The position numbers and the translations under genes are program-made. Positions 27,290-35,552 of a stretch of DNA of 64,000 bases are shown one piece after another. Below the pieces are notes generated by a model. It saw nothing but the letters and a program-made list of their open reading frames with translations, did no database searches and was not told where the DNA came from. The DNA comes from Bacteroidales bacterium (GTDB lineage: Bacteria > Bacteroidota > Bacteroidia > Bacteroidales > Paludibacteraceae), in contig CAAGHA010000043.1 in NCBI GenBank assembly GCA_900769555.1, positions 62,001 to 126,000 on the forward strand, read 5' to 3'. Each line of letters opens with the position of its first letter. Position 1 is the stretch's first letter.

Positions 27290-29386
27290 CTAGTTTTTCT
27301 TCCCTCTTCGTGTCAGAGCAATAGTTGGACTAAGATCATACTCACATTTCATCAGATAAAGTTCCGAATATGGTTCTATAATAGATTTTCTATTATTCTG
27401 ATAGAACGAAATCAAACGTTGCACTTTCGTGTTCTCAAATTTACAATCTTCATCAAATCTATTCGTATGAATAAACGATTCAACATAAGCCCATTCTTCA
27501 GAAGAAACAGAGTTTTTACACTCATTATAACATTTCCACCAAGCTTGGACAGAAATTTTGTCTAAACTATGGCCTAGTTTTTCTTTGGCTTTTGCAATAC
27601 CTTCGTTAGTTCCTAACCATTCGAAAAAAAAGCGATAAATAATCATTGTCTCCGGCATCTCAAGTAACTTGTGATACTCGTCAAGATTAGAGCCGAATGC
27701 CTTATGAAAGAATGAAGTTCCTTTGCCAATTTTACCTTTTGTGCTGTTGAGTATTGCTTGAATGGCACGAATATATTTTCTATTCCAATGTATCCCGATG
27801 TAATCACGATTATGAGAGTAATCTCCATCCATTTCGTCTGTTTTACGAATTGGATGGAATTTCATCGGGAATGAATATATGCTTATATTCAGTTCATCAC
27901 ACAAATCAACGTTGATTTTTAAGCGTTTGTATAAATCATCGGGATAATCTTTGAAATTGTATAACAGATAGTTGGAAAAATCGCGCATTCCAGCATCCTT
28001 GCACATTCTGATAGCAGCGCAATATTTCTTTTCTGTACGAATATCATCAAAAGCGATACGCACAGGACGAATGGCAATCTGCCCCATTAAACGAGCCTTA
28101 TCGGGTGTGAACAAACGGGCATCCAATCCTTGGTTGAAATCAACGATGCGAAGTTTGCCCAATCCTGGTTTGTGATGCTTTTCGTAAATTGGTTTAATTT
28201 CTTCGTATGCTGCAATAAGACTTTCTTTCGTGGTTGTCAGATACTTGGTGATATGGTACTTTTCGCGAATGGTGTAAAATGTATAAGATTCCTCACCTTT
28301 GAGCGAATTGTATAATTCATCTATCAGATACCACGCTTTTCGGATATACGCTCTATCATTTACATTGCGTTGCAAATTCCTTATGGCTATTTCCAAAAGA
28401 TTTGGTTGAATAAATTTCGCCCCCTTCTGAAAACCACAATCAATGATTTCTTGAATGATTTGCGGATAATATTCGGATGCCAACACGTTGTTATCCATCA
28501 GAAGCAAATCTTTCTGTTCACCGTACAAATCATTTATACGTTCAACACGCTCTTTCAATGGTATATAAGGCATATAGTCGGGTTCGAGAGTTGGAACAGC
28601 ACAGAATGCACACTTGTTCACACAGCCACGTGTTGTGTAACGATAGTAGGCGTTTGACATCGGATATTGATATCCAATCTCATCAAGAATTGAATAGTCA
28701 AGTTCCAACTCGTCAATCTTTTGCTCATCGCCTTTGTCGAGGTCGCCAGCACGAAGAATACCGATGTGGATGCCACCAGCCTGACCTTTTTTGTGGATAT
28801 GCAAACCAGTCGCCTCAGACAACTCTTTGGGCTGTATGGAAGCCAAAACGCCGCCAACCATCAGATTTTTCGGGTCTTTGACCAACTTCTTTGCAAATTC
28901 AATAGTTTCGATGGTTATGTCCCAATAAAAAGTGAAAAGAGTTGTTACGCCAACTCTATCCCATTCGGGTTCCTGTTCCCACGTCTTTTTCCAATACTTG
29001 TCTTTGGCTTCATTTATAAGTTCGAAAAGGACAATTTTTTTTACTGGTTTTTCGTCAACGGAAGTAGCTGGAATCATCAAAGGCAACGAATCTAGCAATT
29101 CTGTTCGGCGAGTGCGGATATATTCAAACAGAACGTCTTTGTAGAAATGCCAATTATGGTTTGTACCATCGGCATCGTTCATTTTTTCAATCAAATTGTC
29201 GGTGATGCGTTCGATGACAAACTTTTTTAGGTCGCCTTTGTAAAAGACAACCTCCCACTCATCACCATACAATTCTCCACGATTGCGGTAATAAGTTGCT
29301 ATCTTCATTAATCCTACAGGAGGGAACTTGTTTGAGTAGTTCGGCTCAATTAAGAGTACCTTTTTCTTTTTTTTAGTTCTTGCCAT
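27290..29386 (-). CDS. B12-type radical SAM protein, last gene of the HerA-NurA operon
   Basis: 698 residues. The N-terminal region VLLIEPNYSNKFPPVGLMKIA resembles the B12-binding domain of cobalamin-dependent radical SAM enzymes, but the cobalamin His motif (DxHxxG) is not seen. The iron-sulfur motif is RGCVNKCAFCAVP with C255, C259 and C262 (Cx3Cx2C), followed by LLLMDNNVLASEYY, as in the SAM barrel. The C-terminal ~200 residues are unassigned. It begins nine bases after the Hsp90-like gene stop and ends the operon. The substrate is unknown; in this context a modified nucleotide, nucleic acid or peptide is possible. Family assignment is strong, role inferred only from context. Confidence 0.85.
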   Translation of the reverse strand: MARTKKKKKVLLIEPNYSNKFPPVGLMKIATYYRNRGELYGDEWEVVFYKGDLKKFVIERITDNLIEKMNDADGTNHNWHFYKDVLFEYIRTRRTELLDSLPLMIPATSVDEKPVKKIVLFELINEAKDKYWKKTWEQEPEWDRVGVTTLFTFYWDITIETIEFAKKLVKDPKNLMVGGVLASIQPKELSEATGLHIHKKGQAGGIHIGILRAGDLDKGDEQKIDELELDYSILDEIGYQYPMSNAYYRYTTRGCVNKCAFCAVPTLEPDYMPYIPLKERVERINDLYGEQKDLLLMDNNVLASEYYPQIIQEIIDCGFQKGAKFIQPNLLEIAIRNLQRNVNDRAYIRKAWYLIDELYNSLKGEESYTFYTIREKYHITKYLTTTKESLIAAYEEIKPIYEKHHKPGLGKLRIVDFNQGLDARLFTPDKARLMGQIAIRPVRIAFDDIRTEKKYCAAIRMCKDAGMRDFSNYLLYNFKDYPDDLYKRLKINVDLCDELNISIYSFPMKFHPIRKTDEMDGDYSHNRDYIGIHWNRKYIRAIQAILNSTKGKIGKGTSFFHKAFGSNLDEYHKLLEMPETMIIYRFFFEWLGTNEGIAKAKEKLGHSLDKISVQAWWKCYNECKNSVSSEEWAYVESFIHTNRFDEDCKFENTKVQRLISFYQNNRKSIIEPYSELYLMKCEYDLSPTIALTRRGKKN

Positions 29387-29395
29387 TTGAGCCTG

Positions 29396-31048
29396 TTACT
29401 TCTTCAAATCATTTAATACTGATTCTTTGATGTTTTTGACGATTTGTTCGTACTTCTTGAGATAACGAGTATCAATGATATTGAAAATCATCTTGACCAT
29501 CGAAACCTCTTTGTCGTTGTATTTGCCCGACAATTCACTGATTTTCTCGTCCAGCGTTTTGGGCGGATTTACTGGTGTGCGAGGTGTTGATGGGACATTG
29601 CAGGTCGGATTGTTCTGATACTGCTCGAATTGCTTTTTGAAGCCTTCGGCTAAAGTCTGCATTGATTTTGTTTGGTTGTCATCGTTGCTTTTTGCAATGA
29701 TTTTATTCAATGCGACCTGCGACTTTTGCTTTATTTCCTGTTGTTTGGCTAATTCAGTGGCTTTGCTTTCCGCTGGAATCTCATTCGATTCTTCAATTTT
29801 GCGGATTTCCTCATCTGCCTTACGAATATTTTCAAGTTGCTTGTTGGCTTTGTTGGCTTCCTGATATAGTTTTTCCAAATCGCTTCTGAAAAACTCTTCC
29901 AATTTGGCTTGGAACTTTTTCGCTACTGATGTCGGGGCTATGTCTGAACGGTCGGCGGTTGGCTTAATGTCTTGGTTTATGATAAAAACCTCACCATTGA
30001 AATACACGTGGCTGCGAGCCTGTTTGAAATACTTGTTCAAAACATTCTCATCGCCAACTTGAATGTTGTGACAACGCAGACGGATGCTTCTTGTCAAAAC
30101 ATTTTCTTGTGTATAAGGGTCAATTGCCTTGATTTGTGTTCCAGCGGGTGTGTAGGCATACCAGCCCCACGCCAAATCACCCAACTGAGGGTCGGCAATG
30201 GAAAAGAATCTGATTTCGTTGATTGGTGCATTATCCTTTCTTATGCTTCCATCGTCATCAGTGTATTCGTGTTCTGTGCCTTTGAATTTTATCTCATATG
30301 GTTTTTCCAGTCCGACAATGTTGTTGATGGAAACTTTTACAGCATTCAGTTGGTTATAGTAGTTCAGATATTTGCTGTCATCTTTGGTGATGTTCTGTTT
30401 GATGAGGTTGTTGAAGAAAGTAGCCTCGTAAGGTATCGGGGCTACTTGCTTCAAGTAGGCGTTGATTTTGTCCTCGTCCAAAAGAACATCATGATAATCG
30501 GGCAGAATGTCTTTCAGCACAACTTTGAAATAGTGCTTTTGCGGTTCTTCGGCAATGTCGTTTCTAAATGTTGTAACCCTATGAATGACTTCCGATGCAG
30601 AACTGTTATCCTCATTATCTTCCAAAATCTCACGGATGTGGTTCATATCGAAAACCATTTCAGAAGCCACATTCTCACCTTGTGCAGATGTGAAGAACGA
30701 AAGTTGTTTGCAATAGCCGCCACCAACCAAACGACCTATACCATAGAAACCTGCCGCCGATTCTTTCTTCTTCTTTGAATGGGCAATGTATTTCAATGTC
30801 ATTTCGGCTTCGTCTGCTTTTATGCCTGTGCCGTTATCCTCGATGGTGATGGTATGATGAAATTTGTCGATGTTGATAGAAACGTGACCATCTTTCTTTT
30901 CGATGAAGCCTAATTCTGAAGCCTCATTTATTGAATCACAGGCGTTTTGCAAATACTCACGGTATATTGTTTCTGCATCGGGATAAAGCGAGAACATCAA
31001 CTGTTCAAGCAAGTCCTTTCCTACTAAATCTATTGTTTCTGCTGCCAT
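29396..31048 (-). CDS. Hsp90/GHKL-type ATPase in the HerA-NurA operon
   Basis: 550 residues. The N-terminal Bergerat ATP-binding fold shows the N-box EYLQNACDSI (Glu31 and Asn35), the G1 box DNGTGI (71-76), a lid region and the G2 box GFYGIGRL (100-107), arranged as in Hsp90 and MutL/MORC-type ATPases. The middle is Hsp90-like in length only; the C-terminal third is charged and coiled-coil forming (LEKLYQEANKANKQLENIRK). It lacks a recognisable Hsp90 C-terminal dimerisation domain, so it is unlikely to be the housekeeping chaperone HtpG. It starts six bases after the HerA-like gene stop. Likely an ATP-driven clamp of a defence or DNA-processing complex (inference). Confidence 0.85.
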   Translation of the reverse strand: MAAETIDLVGKDLLEQLMFSLYPDAETIYREYLQNACDSINEASELGFIEKKDGHVSINIDKFHHTITIEDNGTGIKADEAEMTLKYIAHSKKKKESAAGFYGIGRLVGGGYCKQLSFFTSAQGENVASEMVFDMNHIREILEDNEDNSSASEVIHRVTTFRNDIAEEPQKHYFKVVLKDILPDYHDVLLDEDKINAYLKQVAPIPYEATFFNNLIKQNITKDDSKYLNYYNQLNAVKVSINNIVGLEKPYEIKFKGTEHEYTDDDGSIRKDNAPINEIRFFSIADPQLGDLAWGWYAYTPAGTQIKAIDPYTQENVLTRSIRLRCHNIQVGDENVLNKYFKQARSHVYFNGEVFIINQDIKPTADRSDIAPTSVAKKFQAKLEEFFRSDLEKLYQEANKANKQLENIRKADEEIRKIEESNEIPAESKATELAKQQEIKQKSQVALNKIIAKSNDDNQTKSMQTLAEGFKKQFEQYQNNPTCNVPSTPRTPVNPPKTLDEKISELSGKYNDKEVSMVKMIFNIIDTRYLKKYEQIVKNIKESVLNDLKK

Positions 31049-31054
31049 AATTTT

Positions 31055-32722
31055 TTATCCGTTAGGGAATTGTTTGTATGTGTTGAATGGGAATTTGATG
31101 TTAACTAAAGAACGCAAGGCTGGATTTGAAATAATGTATTCGCCAGCCGAAAGGCGTGTCATCATATTCTGATAGACTTTCGGTATGTACCGATAGTCGG
31201 ATTTTGAAACTTCTATTGCGTTTGTTCTGCCGTAGGCGGAAGTGGCGCAGTTGCCTTTTACACGGTCGTGTATGGCACTGCGGAACTGCTCGACAGAGAA
31301 TAAAATGATACCCAAAGAACGGCCTCGCTCTGTGATATCGAGAAGTTGATGCAGAATTGGCGAACTTTTAGGTGTGTCGTTCGATGCGTATTTGTTCAAC
31401 TCATCAACAAAGATGATTACCTTTTTAGGCACATTGTTGCGTTCTGTGTCGAACTTCATTTCCCAAATGGCGCGTGCTACACTACCGAAAACAAAACCTT
31501 GCGTGTTGTCATCAAGCAAGGTGATGTCGATAACCATTACTTGACCGCCAACAAGGACGTTGCGTACAACGGTTGTGAGGTCGCGTTCGTGGTCGGCAAC
31601 ATTATCATTGAAAATGCCTTGCAAGTCAACTGCCTTGTTGATGATGCGCAGGAATTTTTTCCACGAAGATGGTAATATTTCATTCCTTGCCCCTGTAGCG
31701 CTGCCATTAGCATATTGTGCAACAACGTCTTTCAATGTGTCCCACGTACTGACATTACTAAAATTCCCCTGCTTGTTGATGATGTAGTTGACACAACTTT
31801 CCATTGTGCCAGTGCTGTCGTCCTCGTTGGCAAGCAACAAATCAAGTTTGTCGATGTAGTTTTCACAGGGGAATTTATAGGAGAAAGCCTTATTGTTTCC
31901 ACGCTGCCGCTCAACATCTTTCGGGTCGGCATTTGTCAATACGTTGCTTGGACGCTGGTTGTCGTATGGATAATAGTACGTAACATTTTGGAACGGCAAC
32001 GGTTGCAAGCCCAACTCATCGGTATATATGGCTTTGTCCTTGTCTTTCAGTTCGGTATTAGGTTCGTCAATGGCCATCAAATCCCTGCCTTTGACATTGA
32101 AGAACACGAAAGCGATATCGTCGCCATCTTCGGTGCAAAATTTCTGCTGAATGGCATTGAGCAAGAACATTGAGTATGAAGTTTTTGCTGCCAAACCCGA
32201 AATACCCGAAACGTTCAAGTGCGCACCTTCGGGACCGATAAGGAAGTTGGCATTCAATTCTACTTTGATTTTCAGAGCCTCGTTGCCTTTGTACATCTGT
32301 AAATAACCACAAACAATCGGGTTTTTGACCTCGTTCAAGCCCAAAGCGGTTTTGATGTCCTCGGCTGTACAAAGAGAAACCTGCTTGCCATCGAGAACAG
32401 GCGAATAGATGTTGCCTGTGTTGCAGACAACTTTTGCTTTCACGTAGTTCATACCCAAACGGTTCATATTGCCGATGTTGTCGGCAGTATCACCAAAATC
32501 GCTTGAAATGTAGTTTGTGAAGTGACTTGGGGCATCGGTAACGTGATTGATTTCTTCGATGACGCCGTAAGTGATGGTTTCATCGTTGGGCAGGTGTTTG
32601 ACTTTCACAATATCAAACGGACTCAGAATCTCTCCCTTGTCCGTCCAAAAATAGAAATCATCTGTTGTTGACGGATATTTTTCTGTGGCAGAGATTTTGC
32701 CTATAATTCTTTCTGTACTCAT
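31055..32722 (-). CDS. HerA-like DNA translocase ATPase
   Basis: 555 residues. The N-terminal ~120 residues form a HAS-barrel (IGKISATE, FDIVKVKHLP, YGVIEEINHV). The P-loop region is HLNVSGISGLAAKTSYSMFLL near residues 168-188: the Walker A carries Ala instead of Gly before Lys-Thr, a variant. Walker B is KVIIFVDELNKYASND, and GRSLGIILFSVEQFRSAI follows, matching the HerA/FtsK C-terminal part. HerA hexamers pump DNA and partner with NurA nucleases. Translation starts at ATG 32722, two bases after the NurA-like TGA; an in-frame TTG at 32728 was rejected. DNA is visibly more GC-rich than in flanking genes. Confidence 0.88.
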   Translation of the reverse strand: MSTERIIGKISATEKYPSTTDDFYFWTDKGEILSPFDIVKVKHLPNDETITYGVIEEINHVTDAPSHFTNYISSDFGDTADNIGNMNRLGMNYVKAKVVCNTGNIYSPVLDGKQVSLCTAEDIKTALGLNEVKNPIVCGYLQMYKGNEALKIKVELNANFLIGPEGAHLNVSGISGLAAKTSYSMFLLNAIQQKFCTEDGDDIAFVFFNVKGRDLMAIDEPNTELKDKDKAIYTDELGLQPLPFQNVTYYYPYDNQRPSNVLTNADPKDVERQRGNNKAFSYKFPCENYIDKLDLLLANEDDSTGTMESCVNYIINKQGNFSNVSTWDTLKDVVAQYANGSATGARNEILPSSWKKFLRIINKAVDLQGIFNDNVADHERDLTTVVRNVLVGGQVMVIDITLLDDNTQGFVFGSVARAIWEMKFDTERNNVPKKVIIFVDELNKYASNDTPKSSPILHQLLDITERGRSLGIILFSVEQFRSAIHDRVKGNCATSAYGRTNAIEVSKSDYRYIPKVYQNMMTRLSAGEYIISNPALRSLVNIKFPFNTYKQFPNG

Positions 32723-32724
32723 AA

Positions 32725-33935
32725 TCAAAATAGACTTAGGAATATATTACTGTCGATGTAATGTGACTTACAGAACGTTTCTGTCAGATAAACAGGATAA
32801 AGGTGGTTCGCCCATCGCGTGTCAGAGCCAAAACAAACAGGGTAAGCCTCACGGATGAGGTTGGCACTGATGGCATCAATGACACTTGTTTTAATTGGGT
32901 GTGATGGGTCTAACAAAAGCATTTCGCACTTTATCACATCAGAGAAATGCGTTTCGCGGAAATCGCTTTTGCGAAGCCTCAAATACCAAACGGCAAAAGT
33001 CATTCCATTGGAATGCTCGGAAACGTATTTGTAGGCTTTTGTGCGTTCAAACGGCTTTAGGTTGGCGATTATCTGCGAAAGTTTCTTGCCCTCGTGATTT
33101 TTGAGCAAATCGGGGTCGAAAGACTTTGACACACCAACCACATATTTATAGTTGGAACGCATATTGTTCCATTGCGCCTGGTCAATGTTGGAAAAACGTG
33201 GATTGTATTGCAAAGAGCCGTCTTTGATGAGCCAACTGTCGCTTGACAGTTTGTTTGCCATACAAAGGTCGTTGACCAACAACTGCTCTTCATCGGTCAT
33301 TTCGTTCTGAATCTGAGCAATGGCACTATTCTTATAACGATTCTTGTCTGTTACATCGGCAACTGTCGGGCCATCGGTCTTGTAGAAAAGAATCTTGCTG
33401 ATTCTCGTTCCTCTTGACGATGCAAAACGGTTGGTTGCCGCCAAATGTTGATTTATCTGTTCACAATAGGAACGAGCGAAATCATCAGGCTTACCTTTGG
33501 TGTGGAACTGCTTTGGCAACGAAATTACAATCTTTTTTCTGATGCCGCCGTCATTTTCCAAATCGGCTTTCTTGAATGTGTCCCTGTTCGGACGACAGCA
33601 ACAACCGACAACAATCTGCCCTGCCACAATCGGAAAAATCTTGTTTCCAATGGCAATATCATCAACCTTATAGGTGTGTCGTGAACCGTCTAAAAAGTAC
33701 CTAAAATAGGGGGGGGGGTATTGATAATCAATGAGTTAGGTATTTTTACAGTATTGATAAGCCGCCCGTCATCTTCTGCAAATTTACCTTTGGTGTCTAT
33801 CGGGACAGTATGGGTATCGGAATTCTCGCTTGATATAGTATCAATATTGTTATCGTCCAAAGAAGTTTTCTTTGTACTGTAACATTTGAAGTTTCCCTCA
33901 TTATTAGAGTTTATGTATTCTAAAATTGTTCCCAT
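32725..33935 (-). CDS. NurA-like nuclease, split by a C10 tract (phase-variable or frameshifted)
   Basis: As sequenced, translation from ATG 33935 stops after 81 residues at TAG (33690-33692). Downstream, another frame stays open from the tract to TGA 32725 but has no good start of its own. If the run of ten C at 33709-33718 were 8 or 11, the two parts would join into one protein of 402-403 residues. The joined product has NurA features: YFLDGSRHTY (first catalytic Asp) right after the tract, then IFPIVAGQIVVGCC, a second SWLIKDGSLQY motif, and YVVGVSKSF. NurA nucleases resect DNA ends with HerA, whose relative is encoded next. The gene is therefore OFF, or mutated, in this sequence. The catalytic aspartates are by motif comparison. 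Confidence 0.82.
33709..33718 (-). repeat. Homopolymer tract (10 C on coding strand), candidate slipped-strand switch
   Basis: A pure run of ten G on the plus strand in otherwise AT-rich DNA. It sits inside the coding region of the NurA-like gene, 18 bases ahead of the Asp codon (33688-33690) of the DGS motif. Ten C leaves the gene out of frame, nine also stops at once, eight or eleven restores the frame. Tracts of this kind are classical phase-variation elements. Confidence 0.85.
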
Positions 33936-33940
33936 ACCTA

Positions 33941-33948
33941 CAAAGATA
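33941..33948 (-). promoter_or_regulatory. -7 promoter element of the NurA-HerA operon
   Basis: TATCTTTG on the minus strand ends only five bases before the ATG at 33935, so the mRNA would be leaderless or nearly so. No clear -33 TTTG is present. Confidence 0.6.
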
Positions 33949-34088
33949 TGGTTTATTTTTTTTACAGAATACATTTCATAAAAAAATATTACTATCTGCA
34001 AAAACTTTTCAACAAATAAAAATATGAGAATGAAACAAAATTCGATTTCTGATACTCTCTTTTAAGCTCTTAATTTGCAACAAATACT

Positions 34089-35471
34089 TTACAATAACTT
34101 TTTAATCCATTTAAAGAATTTGTAAGGCATATAACGCAAAGGTAAATCAAAGGACTTAGGAGTTGCTACAACCGTCCGACGATGCGAGAATGCAAGAAAA
34201 CTATCTCTCCCGTGATAACTTCCCATTCCGGAGTTACCCACTCCACCGAAAGGAGCATTCTCATTCGCAATATGCATTATAGTATCGTTGATACAAGCAC
34301 CACCGGAGGATGTTTTACGAATCACCTTCCATCCTTTTTTCTCATCTCCAAAATAATACAACGCCAAAGGTTTCTCTCTCTCATTTACAAATTTTAAGAC
34401 TTCATCAATATCCTCAAACTCCATAAGAGGGAAAATCGGTCCAAAAATTTCATCAGTCATTAAAGAAGAGTCGCATTTTACATTCTCAATTAATGTTGGC
34501 TCAATATACCTCGTCTCTCTATTGCTTTTACCACCAACAATAACATCTCCTTCCTCCATGTACGAAAGGACACGGTCAAAAGCCTTTTCATTGACAATCC
34601 GAACATAATGTTCACTCTTTTCGGGATCTACACCATGCATTTGTTTCAATTCATCTTGAAATGCCTCTATAAACTCAGCTTTAACATTTTTATGGATAAA
34701 GAGATAATCCGGAGCAATACATGTTTGACCACTATTCAAAGTTTTTCCAAAAACAATTCGTCGGGCTGCTAATTTTACATCACAAGATTTATCGACAATA
34801 CATGGACTCTTTCCTCCCAATTCTAAAATAACCGGTGTTAAATATTGCGAAGCTGCCTTCATAACCAACTTACCCAACAATGGACTTCCGGTAAAGAAGA
34901 TCAAATCAAAACGATAAGATAATAATCGCTCATTAACTTCTCTATTTCCCTGAACTACTGCAATATACTCTTCATCAAAATTTTCGGAAATCATTTTTGC
35001 CAACACATTTGAAACATTTGGAGTATATGGTGAAGGCTTTAATACGGCTGTACATCCTGAAGAGATTGCTCCAACCAACGGATTTAACAATAATTGTACC
35101 GGGTAATTCCATGGTGAAATTATCAAAGTATTACCCAAGGGTTCTTTAACTAAATAACTCCTTGATGGGAACATTTTTAGAGGCGATGAAACAGATTCTC
35201 TATCTGCCCAATCTTTAAAATGATTCAAATGTTGCTTAATTTCGCCATAAACAATGCTAAACTCGGTCATGTATGCCTCTTCGTACGATTTATGTAAATC
35301 CTTGTACAAAGCCTGAGACAAATCAGACTCCCACTGCTTCATAACACTTAATAAGCGTTTTAACATCTTCTTTCGAAAATCCAACTTCTTTGTCTTTTCT
35401 GATTTAAAGAAATTACGTTGCAGAGAAATAATTTCTTCAATTTTTTCAAAAGAGGAATTCTGTACTTTCAT
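34089..35471 (-). CDS. Aldehyde dehydrogenase family protein
   Basis: 460 residues, short for the superfamily and similar to class 3/fatty-aldehyde dehydrogenases. The NAD-binding region contains PWNYPVQLLLNPL and FFTGSPLLGKLVMKAA; the catalytic Glu is in LELGGKSPCIVD and the nucleophilic Cys in NSGQTCIAPDYL. The C-terminal hydrophobic/basic tail (PYKFFKWIKKLL) may touch the membrane. ATG 35471 was preferred to a TTG six bases upstream. It lies 81 bases downstream of the short-chain dehydrogenase gene, in the same direction; the two may form an aldehyde/alcohol oxidation unit. Confidence 0.93.
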   Translation of the reverse strand: MKVQNSSFEKIEEIISLQRNFFKSEKTKKLDFRKKMLKRLLSVMKQWESDLSQALYKDLHKSYEEAYMTEFSIVYGEIKQHLNHFKDWADRESVSSPLKMFPSRSYLVKEPLGNTLIISPWNYPVQLLLNPLVGAISSGCTAVLKPSPYTPNVSNVLAKMISENFDEEYIAVVQGNREVNERLLSYRFDLIFFTGSPLLGKLVMKAASQYLTPVILELGGKSPCIVDKSCDVKLAARRIVFGKTLNSGQTCIAPDYLFIHKNVKAEFIEAFQDELKQMHGVDPEKSEHYVRIVNEKAFDRVLSYMEEGDVIVGGKSNRETRYIEPTLIENVKCDSSLMTDEIFGPIFPLMEFEDIDEVLKFVNEREKPLALYYFGDEKKGWKVIRKTSSGGACINDTIMHIANENAPFGGVGNSGMGSYHGRDSFLAFSHRRTVVATPKSFDLPLRYMPYKFFKWIKKLL

Positions 35472-35552
35472 ATTCAACTATTCAATATAAGCAAAATAAA
35501 ATTAATCAACTGATTATTTAATACATACCTTATATAAATGGTGACTTCCCGA

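Noticed and set aside
28477..28881. 134-codon plus-strand frame inside the radical SAM gene
   Set aside because: Reverse-strand shadow of a clearly conserved gene; composition is unlike a protein and it has no start signal.
29972..30778. 268-codon plus-strand frame opposite the Hsp90-like gene
   Set aside because: Long antisense frames arise in this GC-richer operon; the minus strand carries the intact ATPase motifs.
29396..31048. Housekeeping Hsp90 (htpG)
   Set aside because: Shorter than HtpG, no recognisable Hsp90 C-terminal domain, and located in an operon with nuclease and translocase genes.
31715..32173. 152-codon plus-strand frame opposite the HerA-like gene
   Set aside because: Antisense shadow; no domain or start signal.
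32725..33627. NurA-like gene as a separate 300-residue protein starting at GTG
   Set aside because: This start would omit the DGS motif and lies inside a frame that is open well upstream to the C10 tract; the joined-frame model explains both parts.
33690..34001. A separate 103-residue hypothetical protein upstream of the NurA-like gene
   Set aside because: Its end is out-of-frame reading past the C10 tract, and its first 22 residues lie upstream of the promoter-proximal ATG 33935. It is the N-terminal part of the nuclease gene.
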